DNA of 64,000 nucleotides from Apoda limacodes (GCA_946406115.1 OX291557.1:9890501-9954500); one strand, 5' to 3'; shown: positions 46,131 to 59,204, numbered from the stretch's first letter. Notes: generated by a model from the sequence alone, not told the origin. Numbers and translations: made by a program.

Positions 46131-47170
46131 TTAAAGATAGACTTATAGAGCAGTCCAGTCAAACAATCATTAATCTTAAAACTCAGAAAAACTCAGTATT
46201 TGGTTCTTTGTGAACAATTGATTACCGCTCAGGCTCTGTAATCAACATGGCTACCTGTAGTAATGAGCCCAAAAGTACAATTGCCCAGCAAACATGCATG
46301 CTAATAGTACTGCAGGTAAATCTGGGTACCCCATATACTTATTCAGAATATCTTAAATAGGTAATTTTTAACTTCACTTCTGCACCACATCATTTTTGCA
46401 TCAAAAATATTTATTTTTTGAAAAATTTTGCTTGGTATGTATTTAACATACCTCATGGTGTGCTGCCCTCGCTCCGCTTGAGGAAAAAAAACATAACCTA
46501 ACCCAACCTAGCACTAGTATTTCAAAAACTTCTTTCTGTCAACTTTTTTATTTCATTTATGTAAAAAGGTGTGCTACTGTATCAATTTAAATTTATTTTA
46601 TCCAAAAATTACTTGGTGCAGGGAAGTAAATATTTACCCTGAAATATGTCAAATTAATGATGCAAACATACACACTAATGGCATTTCATTTTAACAATAA
46701 TAGCCATATAAAATAATTGATTTAAAAAATACTGACCGTTTTTGATTCTGGTAATTGTGGTACTGATTAGTTTTAAAATGCATATTATTAATTTCCTCTA
46801 GAAACATATAAAATTTTCTTAGTTCTATTTTGTCTAATACTTAAAACACTTTTTTAACTTAAATTACTTGTAAAATTGTGTAACAATTAAACCCTAACTA
46901 TTCTGAGTCAAGAATAATTAACAGAATTATATTATGATATTGTTGCAATTTCTTAAGAAATAATACTTTAATGTGTCACTCTTATTACACTTTATTATAT
47001 TTGGAATTTATGTTTATTAGTAGTTTATTATGAGAAATTATCCCATACAATCAAACAAACATAGTTGATCATTTATACTATAGATTGAGTAGATGATTAG
47101 AGTTGTTTACAATCAAGTACTTAATGTCAAAGAAAAAAAAAATCATTTTTCATATGGATTAAATCTTATT
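46131..47170. other. AT-rich intergenic stretch
   Basis: No gene. One CATAACCTAACCCAACCTAG patch near 46491 resembles a dispersed repeat end. Confidence 0.5.
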
Positions 47171-47388
47171 TAGGGTGCTTTCCAAATCGCAATGAGGAAG
47201 TTAAAAAAGTGGTTTTGGGAAGCTCAGGGTAGAGTAATTTTCCAACTGTCAAGTTGAATTCTTTACACTGCCATAGAAAAGGTTGAAAATCACTCCTGTC
47301 ATTAACTGTCAAACACTTGATCCAGAACGGGTTGATTTTTCGACTTTACTGGGCAATAATTACTCAGCATGATTTGGAACATAGCCTT
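47171..47388. mobile_element. 218-bp MITE
   Basis: Imperfect terminal inverted repeats: left TAGGGTGCTTTCCAAATCGC, right strand AAGGCTATGTTCCAAATCAT. Interior GGAAGTTAAAAAAGTGGTTT is shared with the 45982 copy. Confidence 0.7.
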
Positions 47389-49900
47389 AAATTAGTGATA
47401 GGATATTATCAATAACACTACAGACAGTAGGTTATGTACTTTCAATATTTTTATTTTTATATTGTAAGTTAATTATCATGATAAGTTTTTTTAGAGAATC
47501 CAGGTGTCTAAAAGAGCTCTATTTGACATTACTACATCAAATTCTCAGAATGGGAATTATGTATTTTGACCAACACAAATACACTGTATGGCTTAGTTTC
47601 TTAACATTTTATTAGCAGCTGAAAACACAAATTGTATGTAAGACAAACTTTCTTATGTGATTATTTCTACCTAAAAGTGTTTGCTTTTGAAAAATTTTAT
47701 GATTGGAGCCTTATTTTGTTTATCAACCTTTAAAGCAGATATTTGTTTTTTTTTGTTCATCTCAAACTCATGGTTAAAAACCATGTTCACATTAGTTACA
47801 TTAAATTATTTTTTGTTAAAGATCTTAAATAACTTCTAAACTCTAGATTTTCTTAAACTGTCTATATTTATTTCAACTATTTTGGTTTATATTTGGTGTA
47901 TATGGTCGGATCATTTATTTACTTTGTAGATTTGATTTATCTAAAACATTTCTTTTAAGTTACTAAAATAAGTATACAAATACAAATAAATACAAATAGT
48001 TTTTATTTGTTAAGCATAGGTAAGATAATATAGGCTTTTACAACAGATTTTGTGTTCTCTATGTTTTGCAGTTGATTGCAGCGTACGCATATTTAAGCAT
48101 GCACTGAAATACACTGTTCTAAAAAAATTTATATTAAAGGGTACAATACTAATTAAATTAAAGAATCACTCATAAAGTCGATTATTGTGTAGTAACATTC
48201 TTCTGTAAGAATTGACACTAATCTTTTTTTAAACAACTGTAATGGCAGATCCTTCTGAGAACTGAGTCAATAAACAAAAAAAAGCGCACGTGATAACAGC
48301 ACTAGGTCAAGATCAGCACTAAAATTAAAATTAGTTGCAAAAGAAAGCCGAAAACCCCTCCCTGGTCCCGCTCCGCGCGCGGGTAGTTGTACATACTACA
48401 TTAGTCGTAGTAGGAGACTAATGCGTGGTTATTTGTTTGTTTAGGATTATTTTTATTTTTAAATCATGACATTATTTTGTTTTTGTCAGATAATTTTAAT
48501 TTATAAATCATGAAATTTTGGTATTTAATGTAATCTAGGTTAATTTGGATAATTTTAAGACTAAGTTCGTGATTACGACATGTATGGTCACTTGTTTTAA
48601 AAAATAATCATTGTTTGGACATGGACTGACCGAAGTACGTAGTTGTCGGACAAAAATAAAAACCTATCTACGCGTGTGTATTGACTTGCGAATGTGTTGT
48701 TTTAATAAAAAAAGGGGCTATCAGGTAATAACCTCTCACAGCTGTTATTGTCTATGCAATCTTATTTCAGTGAAAAATTAAGGGACAAAAGTTTGAAAAA
48801 AAATTTTTTTTTATTGCCTAGATTATCGATTTTGAACTTCCTCTGTAAATATGGCGGGTCATTGAAAAGTTACCCTGTATGTATGTGTGTATGTAAAAAG
48901 ATACATATATGTATGATAATGAGGAATTTGTTAATATCGGTAAGTATTTATTTGTATTTAAAAGAAATTTCTTTACTACTTCGGAGGCTTTGTTTCATAA
49001 ATTAAAGAGTTTAATTCATGTGTTCAAATTAAGGTACACATTTCATGTTTATCATACATGTTCTGACTCAAGTTTAGCTGTAAAAAATCTCCTAATATAG
49101 ATAAGCTTGCCTCAGTATATAGCCTTACCTGTATGTCTATCTCTAAATTTTGTAATGTGTACTAATTAAATAAAATAAAATAAATATATTTACCTCTAAG
49201 TTTTACATTATAATTTTTCACACTTAATATTCCTACTTCATATCTTGCAGTCTGTGGTGCAATTTTCTTTAATACTTGATACAAATACAAAAAAAAGAAA
49301 AAAACAAAGATTGATCAAAAAAATGTACATGCCTAAACTGTAGTATAATTTCCTTGAGTTTTAGTTATATTTTTCTTCTGCTCCCATTCTTTATAACCTT
49401 TTATTTATTTTTAGTACACAATACATTACAGAAACCAAAGTCAAATTATTACTGTTGCATCATGTACTGCGGTAAAGTTATCTATTAAGAGATTTCTTCC
49501 AGAATACCTCAGTTTTAACAATAGCAAAGTCAAAAGTAAAAGTAACAGTAGTAGACACAGAAAAAAACAAAAAAAACCTTATTTAAGACATGCTCAATTG
49601 AATAATCGGAAATAATAATAGAAAATCATAAAAGTAATATAACAAACATGCAATCATAAAGCACAAATTCTTAACCTAATTAATAATACATATAATACGC
49701 AATCAATACATACAAACATATTATACATATATTAAACAATTAATATATACACACATACCTACTTACATATATACATACATATAATAATATTACTATCAAA
49801 CTAACATAGCGATAGATAATGCTCATTTAATCTTAGTTTAAATATTCCAATAGTTCCACTCTCGCATACTGAGTTAGGGAGAGATTACCCATACCCAGAT
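47389..49900. other. AT-rich intergenic stretch, one GC-rich spot
   Basis: No coding region recognised. A short GC-rich patch at 48350-48390 (CTCCCTGGTCCCGCTCCGCG) could belong to a promoter or 5' UTR exon of the TMEM184 gene, but no donor was assigned. Short frames at 48748-49100 have no recognisable content. Confidence 0.4.
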
Positions 49901-49904
49901 TTCC

Positions 49905-51360
49905 AGTAAGAAAGCTGGCAGTTGCTAAATTCCAATTCATCAACGAAGTAGGTGGGCGACTTGCGAGCTATCCCTCCGGGAGTCGTGCTTTCCGGTCGCT
50001 TGCTAAAGCTGCCGAAGGGAACTTCTGCCAGTCGTCGTTACCATCACTGCGAAAGACTGGTGGTGACTTGACCCATAGTGCTAAAGAGAAAAGGAATCTA
50101 CTGAGCAGTCTCTTTGCCTCAAACTCGAATATGAACGGTGAAGACCTAGAAGAACACGACCTGGTCAGTGACCGTCAAAATGGATTTCGCCACGGTTGCT
50201 CGACTGGTGACCTTCTAGTGTATCTCACACACCGGGTAGCATTGGCATGTAGCCTAGACATAGCGAAGGCGTTCGATCGGGTCTGGCACCGGGGTCTTCT
50301 ATCGAAGTTGCCATCTTACGGAGTGTCGGGCAAATGAGTGGCTAGCTTTTTGTCCAGCAGACGCATACGAACCGTAGTTGACGGTAGATGCTCTAATAGC
50401 ATTAACATTACTGCTGGGGCTCGCAAGGCTCCGTGCTGTTTCTTCTGCATATCAATGACATGTTGGACATTAACAACAACTTTGCTGTGCAGATGACAGT
50501 ACTGGAAACGCTTATTACACGGGTCGTGCAAACATCCCTCATTCCGTTGTGGAGGAAAAGCGTAAAGAACGTGTGTCTCAAATCGAGACCACTCTGTCCA
50601 AGGTCTCTGACTGGTCTTGGTCAGATTCAACCCTACAAAGACACAAGTTTGCGCGTTTACCGCTAAGAAAACCCCATTTACTGTGGTCCCACAATTCCAG
50701 AACATCCATCTCCAAGAGCATTGGGATCCTTGGTGTTACATCTCCAGCGATGTTCAGTTCCGATATAATTTGCAAGACATGGTGAAGCTGGCATCCAAAA
50801 AACTTGGTGTACTCAACAGAGCAAAGCAGTACTTCACGTCGGGGAAGTTGTTGTTTACAAGTCGCACGTTCGGCCCCATATGGAGTACTGCCGCATCTCT
50901 GGGCGGGTGCACCCGGATACCAGCTTGACCCTTTTGTCTCGGTTCAACGACGGGCTGTGAAAATTGTCGACGATCCCAAACTCACTTGCCGTATCGAGTC
51001 CTCAAGTCTGAGGAGGGACTTTGCTTCCCTGTGTATTTTTTACCGCTTGTACATGGGATGTCATTTAAAGAATTGTTCGAAATGATGCCCACGACTAGTT
51101 TCTACCATTGCACCGGTCGCCATCGGCAGGGAATTCATTCTCACACTTTAGAACTGAAATGGTTCCCGCGAACGCTTGGGTTGTGAAATGAGCTTCCTAC
51201 CAAGGTTTTCTCTAAGGAATACAGTATGGGGTTCTTCAGATATTAGATTTTTTAAGGGTCGGCAACACCCCTGGTGTTGCAAGCGTCCATAGGCTACGGT
51301 GACCGCTTACCATCAGGCGGACCGTAAGCTTGGTTACCACCTTAGTAGTAGTTTTGGTAC
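49905..51360 (+). pseudogene. LINE family A copy: linker, RT, C-terminus and 3' UTR
   Basis: Runs from AAATTCCAATTCATCAACGA through SAKEKRNLLSSLFASNSNMN, LDIAKAFDRVWHRGLLSKLP, a decayed AGVPQG region, FNPTKTQVCAF, RRAVKIVDDPKL and HRQGIHSHTLELKW to the tail GTTGCAAGCGTCCATAGGCT at about 51280. A deletion removes the RT fingers between NSNMN and the DLVSDRQNGFRHG block. Frameshifts throughout. No poly(A) remains. Confidence 0.9.
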
Positions 51361-51469
51361 TGTGCCTTGGTGTCTTGAGTAACAGAGAAGTGTGAGATCG
51401 ATCTCTGGGAATTTAATACTCAAAACGTTCAGGTAGGTAAGCAGGCGAAGGTAACTTTTGTTGCTTCTA

Positions 51470-51620
51470 TTTCGTTTTAGAAGTGAAAACTTCCTTAGTG
51501 GCGTTATGCACTTTTTTTGTGATGGGTAAAAAAAGTTAAACTCGCGTCAGGACACGTGAAAATTCGTAAGACGGAGGGATTGTAGACCGCCGGCGCGGCG
51601 AAGGAGAGGAACCCTTTTTT
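51470..51620 (+). repeat. Dispersed repeat, inverted partner of 42560-42730
   Basis: GAAGTGAAAACTTCCTTAGT through AACTCGCGTCAGGACACGTG to the CCGCCGGCGCGGCGAAGG patch. It ends about 230 bp before the TMEM184 coding exon, in what is likely 5' intron. Confidence 0.6.
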
Positions 51621-51821
51621 TTTATATCAAATCTTTTATACTTTCTAACTCTATTGTCTTGCTTTTTCTTGTTTGTCTTTATTTATTATTTAGTCTGGAT
51701 AACTTTGGAATAAAAGTTATTTTTGCTAGATTTACCGTTTTAGTGTGCAGAGCAGTTTTTATAGTTATTGATTTTTTGACACGGAAAGTCGAAATCAGAT
51801 ATTTTTTTTATGATTTAATAG

Positions 51822-52115
<294 letters not shown>

Positions 52116-52254
52116 TAATTGCTTAAGTCTAATTAATAAGCTATTAGTGGCTTGTTCCATTAAGGTTACAATTTAGTTTGGTTTTAGACCTATTTATGCG
52201 TTTATTTTATTTTTGTGTATGTCGCTTTGTTCATCTGCTCCCTTAATATCACCA

Positions 52255-52440
52255 AATAGTATAAAAAAGCTATCCGCCTCTGTTAGTTTCTTCGCGAACT
52301 CTTCCTAAACGGCTGGACCGATTTTGATGTTTTTTTTTATGTGTGCATGAGTGAGTCTCCGGATGGTTTAGATTTACAATTGGACCAGGTAGGTGTCGCT
52401 GCAATCGGGCGCAGCAGCATATCAACTTTTAGGACAGAAG
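52255..52440 (+). mobile_element. Lep1-type Helitron fragment
   Basis: CTAAACGGCTGGACCGATTT, then CAATTGGACCAGGTAGGTGT, matching the middle of the 63394-63929 copy. Confidence 0.65.
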
Positions 52441-52607
52441 AACGTCTGACGGATCATGTTGTAAGTCATAAACTATTAATCGTATTGCGTAAAATATCTT
52501 TTAATATTACTATTCCACGCATTTTAGGACAAAGTAGAATGGCGTCTTAATAAATCCAATTTTGGGGATTTAGAATATAAATAACTTGAAACTCTAACTC
52601 GCCTTAA

Positions 52608-53308
52608 GCGCAAAACACACAGAAGCGGCATAAGGCGCGGGCGTGGTGCGGGTGCGGCGCAGACGTGAAACGGATAAGGCACGGTCGCGACATCAAATTA
52701 CACAAAAGAGGCGACGATAGGCCCGGGTCTGTCAGTATACAAGCTGTTGTTATTACGACAGCATGTCTTCTTCTTCAGAAGATGAAGATGCGCTTGCTTT
52801 GCTACAACTCATTAATATGCAGAGACAAAGAAGATAGTGGGTGCACGCTGTTTCTGGCAGAATTTTATTTAGGTGCGTTCTATTCACTGCTTTAATGCGT
52901 TTAATGTCAATATCCAGCCAAGTTTAAAATACATAAATTCTGTATAAACACTGAACAAATGTTGCCTCATTCTCTTTGATTGGATTATTAACATTAAGCG
53001 CATAATACACATTATGTCGGTGAAAAAAACGCCACTATTTTATTCAATGTCGTCACGAATGTTTGTTAAAAATGTTCGTACTGTATAACAAGCGACGTGC
53101 TCCAGGCGTGCCGCTACGGTCACGACTGCTAGCGACAGTAGCGACGCGGCTCGGGCAACGAAGCGGCATGCCTGTGCCACGTCGCTTGAGTATAATTCAC
53201 AACGCGTCGATTTCATACGTTTTGTATCAAAAAGTTTTGAAGCAGCACCGTGCCTCCGCCGCACTTGCACCACGCCCGCGCCTTATGCCGCTTCTGTGTG
53301 TTTTGCGC
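52608..53308. mobile_element. PIF/Harbinger-like non-autonomous element, 701 bp
   Basis: Perfect 42-bp terminal inverted repeats (52608-52649 and 53267-53308), extending imperfectly to about 60 bp. Starts GCGCAAAACACACAGAAGCG. The interior keeps a short frame at 52763 (MSSSSEDEDALALLQLINMQ, RQRR, TAG, WVH) that looks like the N-terminus of a Harbinger transposase; the rest is deleted. The expected 3-bp duplication is not evident (TAA left, CAT right). Confidence 0.82.
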
Positions 53309-53385
53309 CATAGGTGGGGGTAGCGCCGCCGCATCAGTGTATGTAAGAAGGTGGCAGTGGTAACATAATTACTCGAAAAGAATTC

Positions 53386-53606
53386 ATACTAATATTATTA
53401 ATGTGTAAGTAACTCTGACTGTCTGTCAGTCTGTCTTTTACCTCTTCACGCTGAAACCACTGTACAGATGAAGATGAAATTTGGCATGGAGATAGTCTGA
53501 GTCCCAGGAAAGGACAGAGGCTGCTTGGAAACGTCAAGTCTGAGTCGTTTACACCGATAACTGAATTTAAAGCGGGTGGAACCGCGGGCAAAAGCTGTAA
53601 ATATAT
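53386..53606 (+). mobile_element. Lep1-type Helitron, non-autonomous
   Basis: Starts ACTAATATTATTAATGTGTA, contains GATGAAATTTGGCATGGAGA and CGATAACTGAATTTAAAGCG, ends CGCGGGCAAAAGCTG. Confidence 0.82.
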
Positions 53607-53976
53607 GTAATAAGTGTAAGTTGTTCTCGCGTTAAACAAGAACATAAATGGACAGATAACTGAGTTTTTAATATTTAGATATAGAAGTATGCTTTTATGT
53701 ATAAATTTTTATACATTGATCGAAATCTAGAAATTTCGAAAGTGTTTTTTGTACATTATAATATGAACACATAAATACATACATAGTCGTAGTAGACAGA
53801 CTTACGGACAGGCGTGAATTGAGTTTCCTTTTTGTCATGCAGTAACTGACGATAACAGTCTATTTTAAGGTTTTTCATAAAAACATCATTATATTAAATA
53901 TATAAAAAACTATAAGCATTTTGATACACACTTAAAATCCGATATTATTGTCATAGTAAAGTGTAAAAAGTACAAT

Positions 53977-55882
53977 TAGGGATTGCAATCCCGAAAACCG
54001 AGATCCCGCAGTCCTGCGGTATCCCGCTGCTTATATTCATCTGCTTAATCCCACACCTTTAAAACGCGGATCCGGAAAAAATTTACTCCCTTGCGGCGGT
54101 ATGGCGGCCATTTGGAACCGTCCGAAAAGTATGGCATGGTGATGTTCGTGAATTGCTACTCGACGATGATTAGCTGTGCAAAAATTTGCTTAGTACAAAT
54201 TGTTGAATTGTTTTTTTTTAAATTAATGTGATCGCGTCGGTATGGCGGGCTGTAAGTCTCACCGGAGAAGTATGGCATTACGCTACCGCCTCCTTTTTTT
54301 TTATGGACTATCGGAAAATACAAGGATTTTTATGTAACAAATCGTTCGACACTCGTATTTAACCGACACGTTCGACTAACACCCACGCGATTGGGCCACC
54401 GGTACCAGCGCTATGACCATTATTTATTCTTGTCGTCATTACGTTAGACCCCTGAAGAACCGCCATACTGCTACAAATGACCCAATATTGTGTGTCACTG
54501 TCTCCTGGTCTATCACTGGAAATTTCTTAGTCATAATCGCAAGGCGAATACATACCTATGTCTGTTTTTTCAAAATTTTGTAAAATGTTTTTATTGACTA
54601 GAAATATTTTTTTAAACCATTTGTATAAAAAACTAGAATCCTGTATAACTTTTGAACTATACAATTTAACAGAAAACTGACACACTGCAGACCTAGATAT
54701 TTATTACTAAAACATGTCTTCAAAATTTCGTGGTGTTTTATCAGCAAGTGTTAAAAATAAGTAAAATAATCGTTTGTACGAAGCACGCTGAGAGGCGCTC
54801 CGAATCGTATTCTCTTTAGAGCGTATTTTTGAAACTTATCACCATAGGTTTATAGCATAGTAATAGCATCTAAGATAAAGTTATGATTTAATTATAATTA
54901 ATTGCAAGCTTAGAAAGTGTTCAAAAACGATTTTTATATTTTCTTACACTTCATGAAAGGAAATTACGGGACCTAAGCACATACAATGATCGTCTTAAAT
55001 ATTTTAAATTATTACCTTTGGAGGATCGTCGTTGGATAACTGATCAAATTTTTCTATTTAAATTATAAGGGGTCAAACTTCTTGTGCTCACTTATTAACA
55101 GAAATTAACGAAACTGTCCCACGCTCCCCTGCACGTATCGTTAACTTTAATCCTTTTGCAGTTGAATGTTCTCGAACCAACATCGGATCTCATGGAATAA
55201 TTAATAGAATTTGTCGTGAGCACAACATATTTTTTAAATACAGGAATACCGATATATTGTCATGTGTCATTTCTTATTGAAAAAAATTACTATTCCAATT
55301 TAAGTTCAGATTTTAATATTATTAAACTATTTTTATCATTGAATGTTTAGTTAGTTAAGCCAAAAGGCGTCAAAATCCACCCTCTTCACACCTAATTAAT
55401 TTAAATTTATATGCACACTAAGTTAACCTAACCTTAATGTACACTATATCCATTATCTGTTTCCCAAGCTTTGTATTCTAGCATAAGGTGTATTTTCTGC
55501 TTTGTATTTTTTAAATAAATAAATAAATAAAATAATAATATATGAATAAGACTGAATTAAAAATATAAAACTGTTGTATTTAGGGTAGGGTAGTTAGGGT
55601 AAAATTAAACAAAACTAATGAACTATGCCAAACATTTAAAGATAAATCTTAGAAAACAGATTACTAATTACTTATATTTAATTGATAGAAAAGAAATAAT
55701 TTCTGTCGTTTGATGTAAGAAATTATTAATAAAAGTTGATTTTTATACAAAAATCTGTAGTTACAATTTGGTTTTATAACATAATTTCAAAGATGCGGGA
55801 TCCCGCGTGATCCCGCGCGGGATTGAGTAATCCCGTATATCAATCCCGCGGAATTGAATGAGCTGCGGCATTGCAATCCTTA
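53977..55882. mobile_element. hAT-Ac-like element, 1906 bp, 8-bp target duplication, LINE inside
   Basis: Termini TAGGGATTGCAATCCCG and, on the right strand, TAAGGATTGCAATGCCG, flanked by an exact AGTACAAT duplication (53969-53976, 55883-55890). Subterminal GATCCCGC motifs recur near both ends. No transposase was recognised. Confidence 0.92.
54955..55545 (+). pseudogene. LINE C-terminus nested in the hAT-Ac-like element
   Basis: Frame YNDRLKYFKLLPLEDRRWIT followed by DQIFLFK is the typical end of CR1/jockey ORF2. The 3' tail ends in an AAATAAATAAATAAA run at about 55515. Confidence 0.75.
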
Positions 55883-56209
55883 AGTACAATAGGTACATTC
55901 ATTAATTACTAATGAATTATTAAATTCCTAACTAGTTTTTACTGAATTTATACATTTAATTAATTCGATAAAAGCACTAGTTATATAATGATTTAGTGGC
56001 ATGTAAAAAATGTATACCTATATGCTTTTTGCGGGTATATGGTTAATAGCGTTATATGTATAATAATAATGCAGTTTGAGCGGCGGAATGTTTTTATTGA
56101 TAGATATTTCTATTGTAAATAAATAGGTACGTATAACATCACAGTTTTAGTCCTATCAATAAAATAAATAAATAACTATTTTTTGGCCATTACACACAGC
56201 GCCGTCTGG

Positions 56210-56430
56210 CCCCAAAGTAAACAAAGCTTGAGTTATAGGTACCAGACAACGGATACAAATACATAAATATAACTTTTTTTTTGTAAATACATACATAAAT
56301 ACACCCAGACCCAAGATGAAACACAATGTTTATATTATGTTACGACATAAATGTTTGTTCAGTGCGGGAATCGAACCCACACCCTCTGCACAGCAGCTGG
56401 CCACACTACCAACTAGGCTGCGAGGGAGTC
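56210..56430 (-). mobile_element. tRNA-headed SINE, antisense
   Basis: On the minus strand: GCAGCCTAGTTGGTAGTGTG (A box), GGTTCGATTCCCGCACTG (B box), then an AT-rich tail ending in a run of A. The tRNA-like head is not a full cloverleaf. Confidence 0.72.
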
Positions 56431-56432
56431 AA

Positions 56433-56720
56433 TAAACACTAATCTTAATGTGGGAGACAGTCTACTTTCACCATACACTTTAGTCTTGCGTGATAGAAGG
56501 TGAGCCTAGGACCGCTTCTTATGCAGTTATCTGGACTAAGGTGGCTTTATATATGTCCCATACATCGTAAATTACCAGTTTTAAAGTAATAAGGGGTAAA
56601 ACAAAGATCTCGGACAGAATAATATACTCCATTCCGAATTCCTGACAGACCATAAGATGCAACTAAGTCAGAATTGGGCAGTGGGAAAACTGTGAAGACA
56701 TACATATATGGCAAAAATTG
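56433..56720 (-). repeat. Dispersed repeat (family of 21885 and 61255)
   Basis: GGACTAAGGTGGCTTTATAT and GTCAGAATTGGGCAGTGGGA parallel GGACTACAGTGGCTTTATGT and GTCAAGATTGGGCTGGGGGA in the 61255 copy. Confidence 0.55.
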
Positions 56721-57059
56721 AGTCGGTTTACTTTACCGTTCACCTAATTTGACAGTGAAAATTAGTACGTTAACCAGATGGCGGAACAAGATGTGTATAC
56801 CTGCGGTTGATAATTACCTTCGCAATTATGAGCGGTTTCTGATTAGCCTTGATCCAGTTGCTACAGTAAATAAAATTATATGCTCTAGTATTTCTTTAAA
56901 GTACGCATCAGTAGAGAGTTATGTCTGCTCTCGTTTTATTTTAAGACTAGCTTGTGCCCGTGGCTTTAAAAGAATAACATTCCTTATTATTATATATGTA
57001 TTAACTTCGAACAGTAATAAAATAATAAAAAACTATTGTGAACATAAAAAAAATACAAG

Positions 57060-57320
57060 CTAAGAAAAGCCCTTTGGGTTAATCCAGGACCTATAGATGA
57101 ATAAAAACTTTAACATGTAGTGAGCATAAAATATAATCCAGGAACAAAAATAAAAACTTTTAAATGGAACATAAAATATTTCTATAGGATATTTTTTTTA
57201 CAGCGAATACAAAAGTTTTTCCAAGCTAAAAAGAACCATTAATGTTAATCCAGGACCTTTAAAAAAATGAAAACTTTAATAGTGAACTAAAAAGTACCCT
57301 TAAAAGAATAATTTTAAACA
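57060..57320. repeat. Degenerate repeats of a TTAATCCAGGAC motif
   Basis: Occurrences near 57078 and 57244, with TATAATCCAGGAAC near 57132, each followed by ATAAAAACTTT or similar. Probably decayed direct repeats of one element. Confidence 0.5.
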
Positions 57321-57569
57321 AATCAAACTAAACATTAGCAGGGAAAATCCTGGTTATAATAATATCATTTATTTTTCCGTAAACTACTCATATTTTTAAA
57401 TTGTCCCAATGTCCTTGTTACGGCGCAAGAGTGATTAACACTTCCTTACTAAGTAACAGATTAAAAACTACGTATCTATTTATGTAAATATGTATGTTAT
57501 ACAACTACAGAGCTGGTGTTGCAACTTCTAAACTTTCACAACTACTGTTGTGTAGTCGTCTATTACAAA

Positions 57570-58135
57570 AAATCAGCCAAGTGCGAGTCGGACTCGCGCA
57601 CGAAGGGCTTTGTTCCATTATCTATGAAAACGGCAAAAAAATCTCGTTTGTTGCATATTTAAGCCTAATATAGGACGGTGCGTTGAAGGCAGTCAGATAA
57701 TTAAAAAAAAACGGCCAAGTGCCTCCAAGTGGACTCGCGCACGAAGGGTTCCGTACCATTATCTATAAAAACGGCAAAAAAATCACGTTTTTTGTATTGG
57801 AGACCCCCTTAAATATTTGTTTTATTTTAATTTATTTATTTATTTTTAAAGAGAATATATAACTAAATATTCTGTGAATATTTCAAGCGTCTACCTGTTG
57901 CCGTTATCAATTTCGAGCAAAAAAAACACGTTTGATATGGAAGACCCCTTAAATATTTATTTTATTCTGTTTCTTAGTATTTGTTGCTATAGCGGCAATA
58001 GAAATACATCTTCTCAAAATTTCAAGTGTCTAAATATCACGGTTCATAAGATACAGCCTGGTGACAGACGGACAGACAGCGGAGTCTTAGTAATAGGGTT
58101 CCGTTTTTTACCCTTTGGGTACGGAACCCTAAAAA
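57570..58135. mobile_element. Composite of two copies of a GGCCAAGTGCGAGTC-type element
   Basis: Left ends at about 57576 (CAGCCAAGTGCGAGTCGGAC) and 57712 (GGCCAAGTGCCTCCAAGTGG) are followed by CTCGCGCACGAAGGG and ACGGCAAAAAAATC. The right end has GACAGACGGACAGACAGCGG and the palindrome-like GGGTTCCGT...ACGGAACCC at 58096-58130. It is a familiar lepidopteran non-autonomous repeat. Confidence 0.75.
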
Positions 58136-58444
58136 GGTAACTTAATTTTCACACATTATCGCCAGGTCAGCGAGCGTATTACAAAAAGTCAATAATTAAA
58201 AAAACTTTTTAGCATTTCATGAATTAATATGCATTTTGTGACGGTGATACTCGAAAGTAATACATGATAAAAGCATATTTCAAGCAGCAAAATCTTGATA
58301 GTTTTGGATATTTAGTGCGTTGTATGGTAAAAATCTGATTCGGATTCACCTTAACCGATTTGATCAACGTAAAAACTTTTTGTCGAGCAGCAATGTTTAT
58401 TTTAAAACGATATATCGTCACTTCTTTTAATTCCCTTGCTAAAT

Positions 58445-58850
58445 TAAATCACAGTTATAGCCATTTGCCAAAGAATGCCACCACACTCGGTCCTCCGTTG
58501 TCCTTTTCCAGCCACTTCCGGCTCACTTTTTTAGGTCATGGTCCACTTGGCTGGGGGGCGACCCATGGCGCCGCTGCTTACTGAACCGTGGACTTCATCT
58601 TCACTGTAGAACATGGCTTCCCCAACGGCCATCGGTTCTGCGACAGATATTACCTGCTCACTGCTTCTTCAGCAACTTGCTTATCCTATGCTATGTTGGT
58701 GACTTTAGTTCCACGTCAGATGTCGTCATTTCTAATCATATACTTAAAAGAAATAACTTCATGGGCGTCTTTTCATTTGTGGATTAGCCGTCTTGTTCGT
58801 GCACACGTTTCCGATCCGTACGTCATGATGACAGGCAAGACGCATTGATT
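58445..58850 (-). pseudogene. RTE-clade LINE RT C-terminus, antisense
   Basis: The plus strand reads CCCCAACGGCCATCGGTTCT, then TATGTTGGTGACTTTAGTTC and CGTACGTCATGATGACAGGC, the antisense of the AGHIxR and TYGxExW regions of RTE RT. At 58921-58960 AAGTCTTATGCCCAACAGTG is instead a sense-oriented 3' end, so a rearranged or second copy abuts. Confidence 0.72.
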
Positions 58851-59204
58851 AAAGACCTTTGTGGTCAAACATTAGGGTATGGGGGACATGGAGGCTACTT
58901 TTTCTATGCCGTTCTTTGGGAAAGTCTTATGCCCAACAGTGGACTGCTACATGCTGATTGATTGTAGCCATTTAGCACAATTATTTAATCTACACATTGT
59001 TGACCTATCTCCTATGTGAATTCAATAGAAATTAGAACATAAATTGTAAGATGTTTTTGTTGAATTAAATATAATTATTAATTTTACCTAAGCATATTTT
59101 TCTTCATAGCTCTCTGTGCTTCTTTTATATTTATCCTGGTTATTTTATGTACAAGTCGTGACAACTAGGTCGCATTGATTAAAAACTAAAGGCTTTTTTT
59201 GCAA

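Noticed and set aside
46485..46515. Telomeric TTAGG-type repeat (AACCTAACCC)
   Set aside because: Only a few imperfect copies; it looks like the end of a dispersed repeat.
56749..57063. 104-codon plus-strand frame as a gene
   Set aside because: It contains a Helitron end-like segment (TAGCTTGTGCCCGTGGCTTT) and no recognisable domain.
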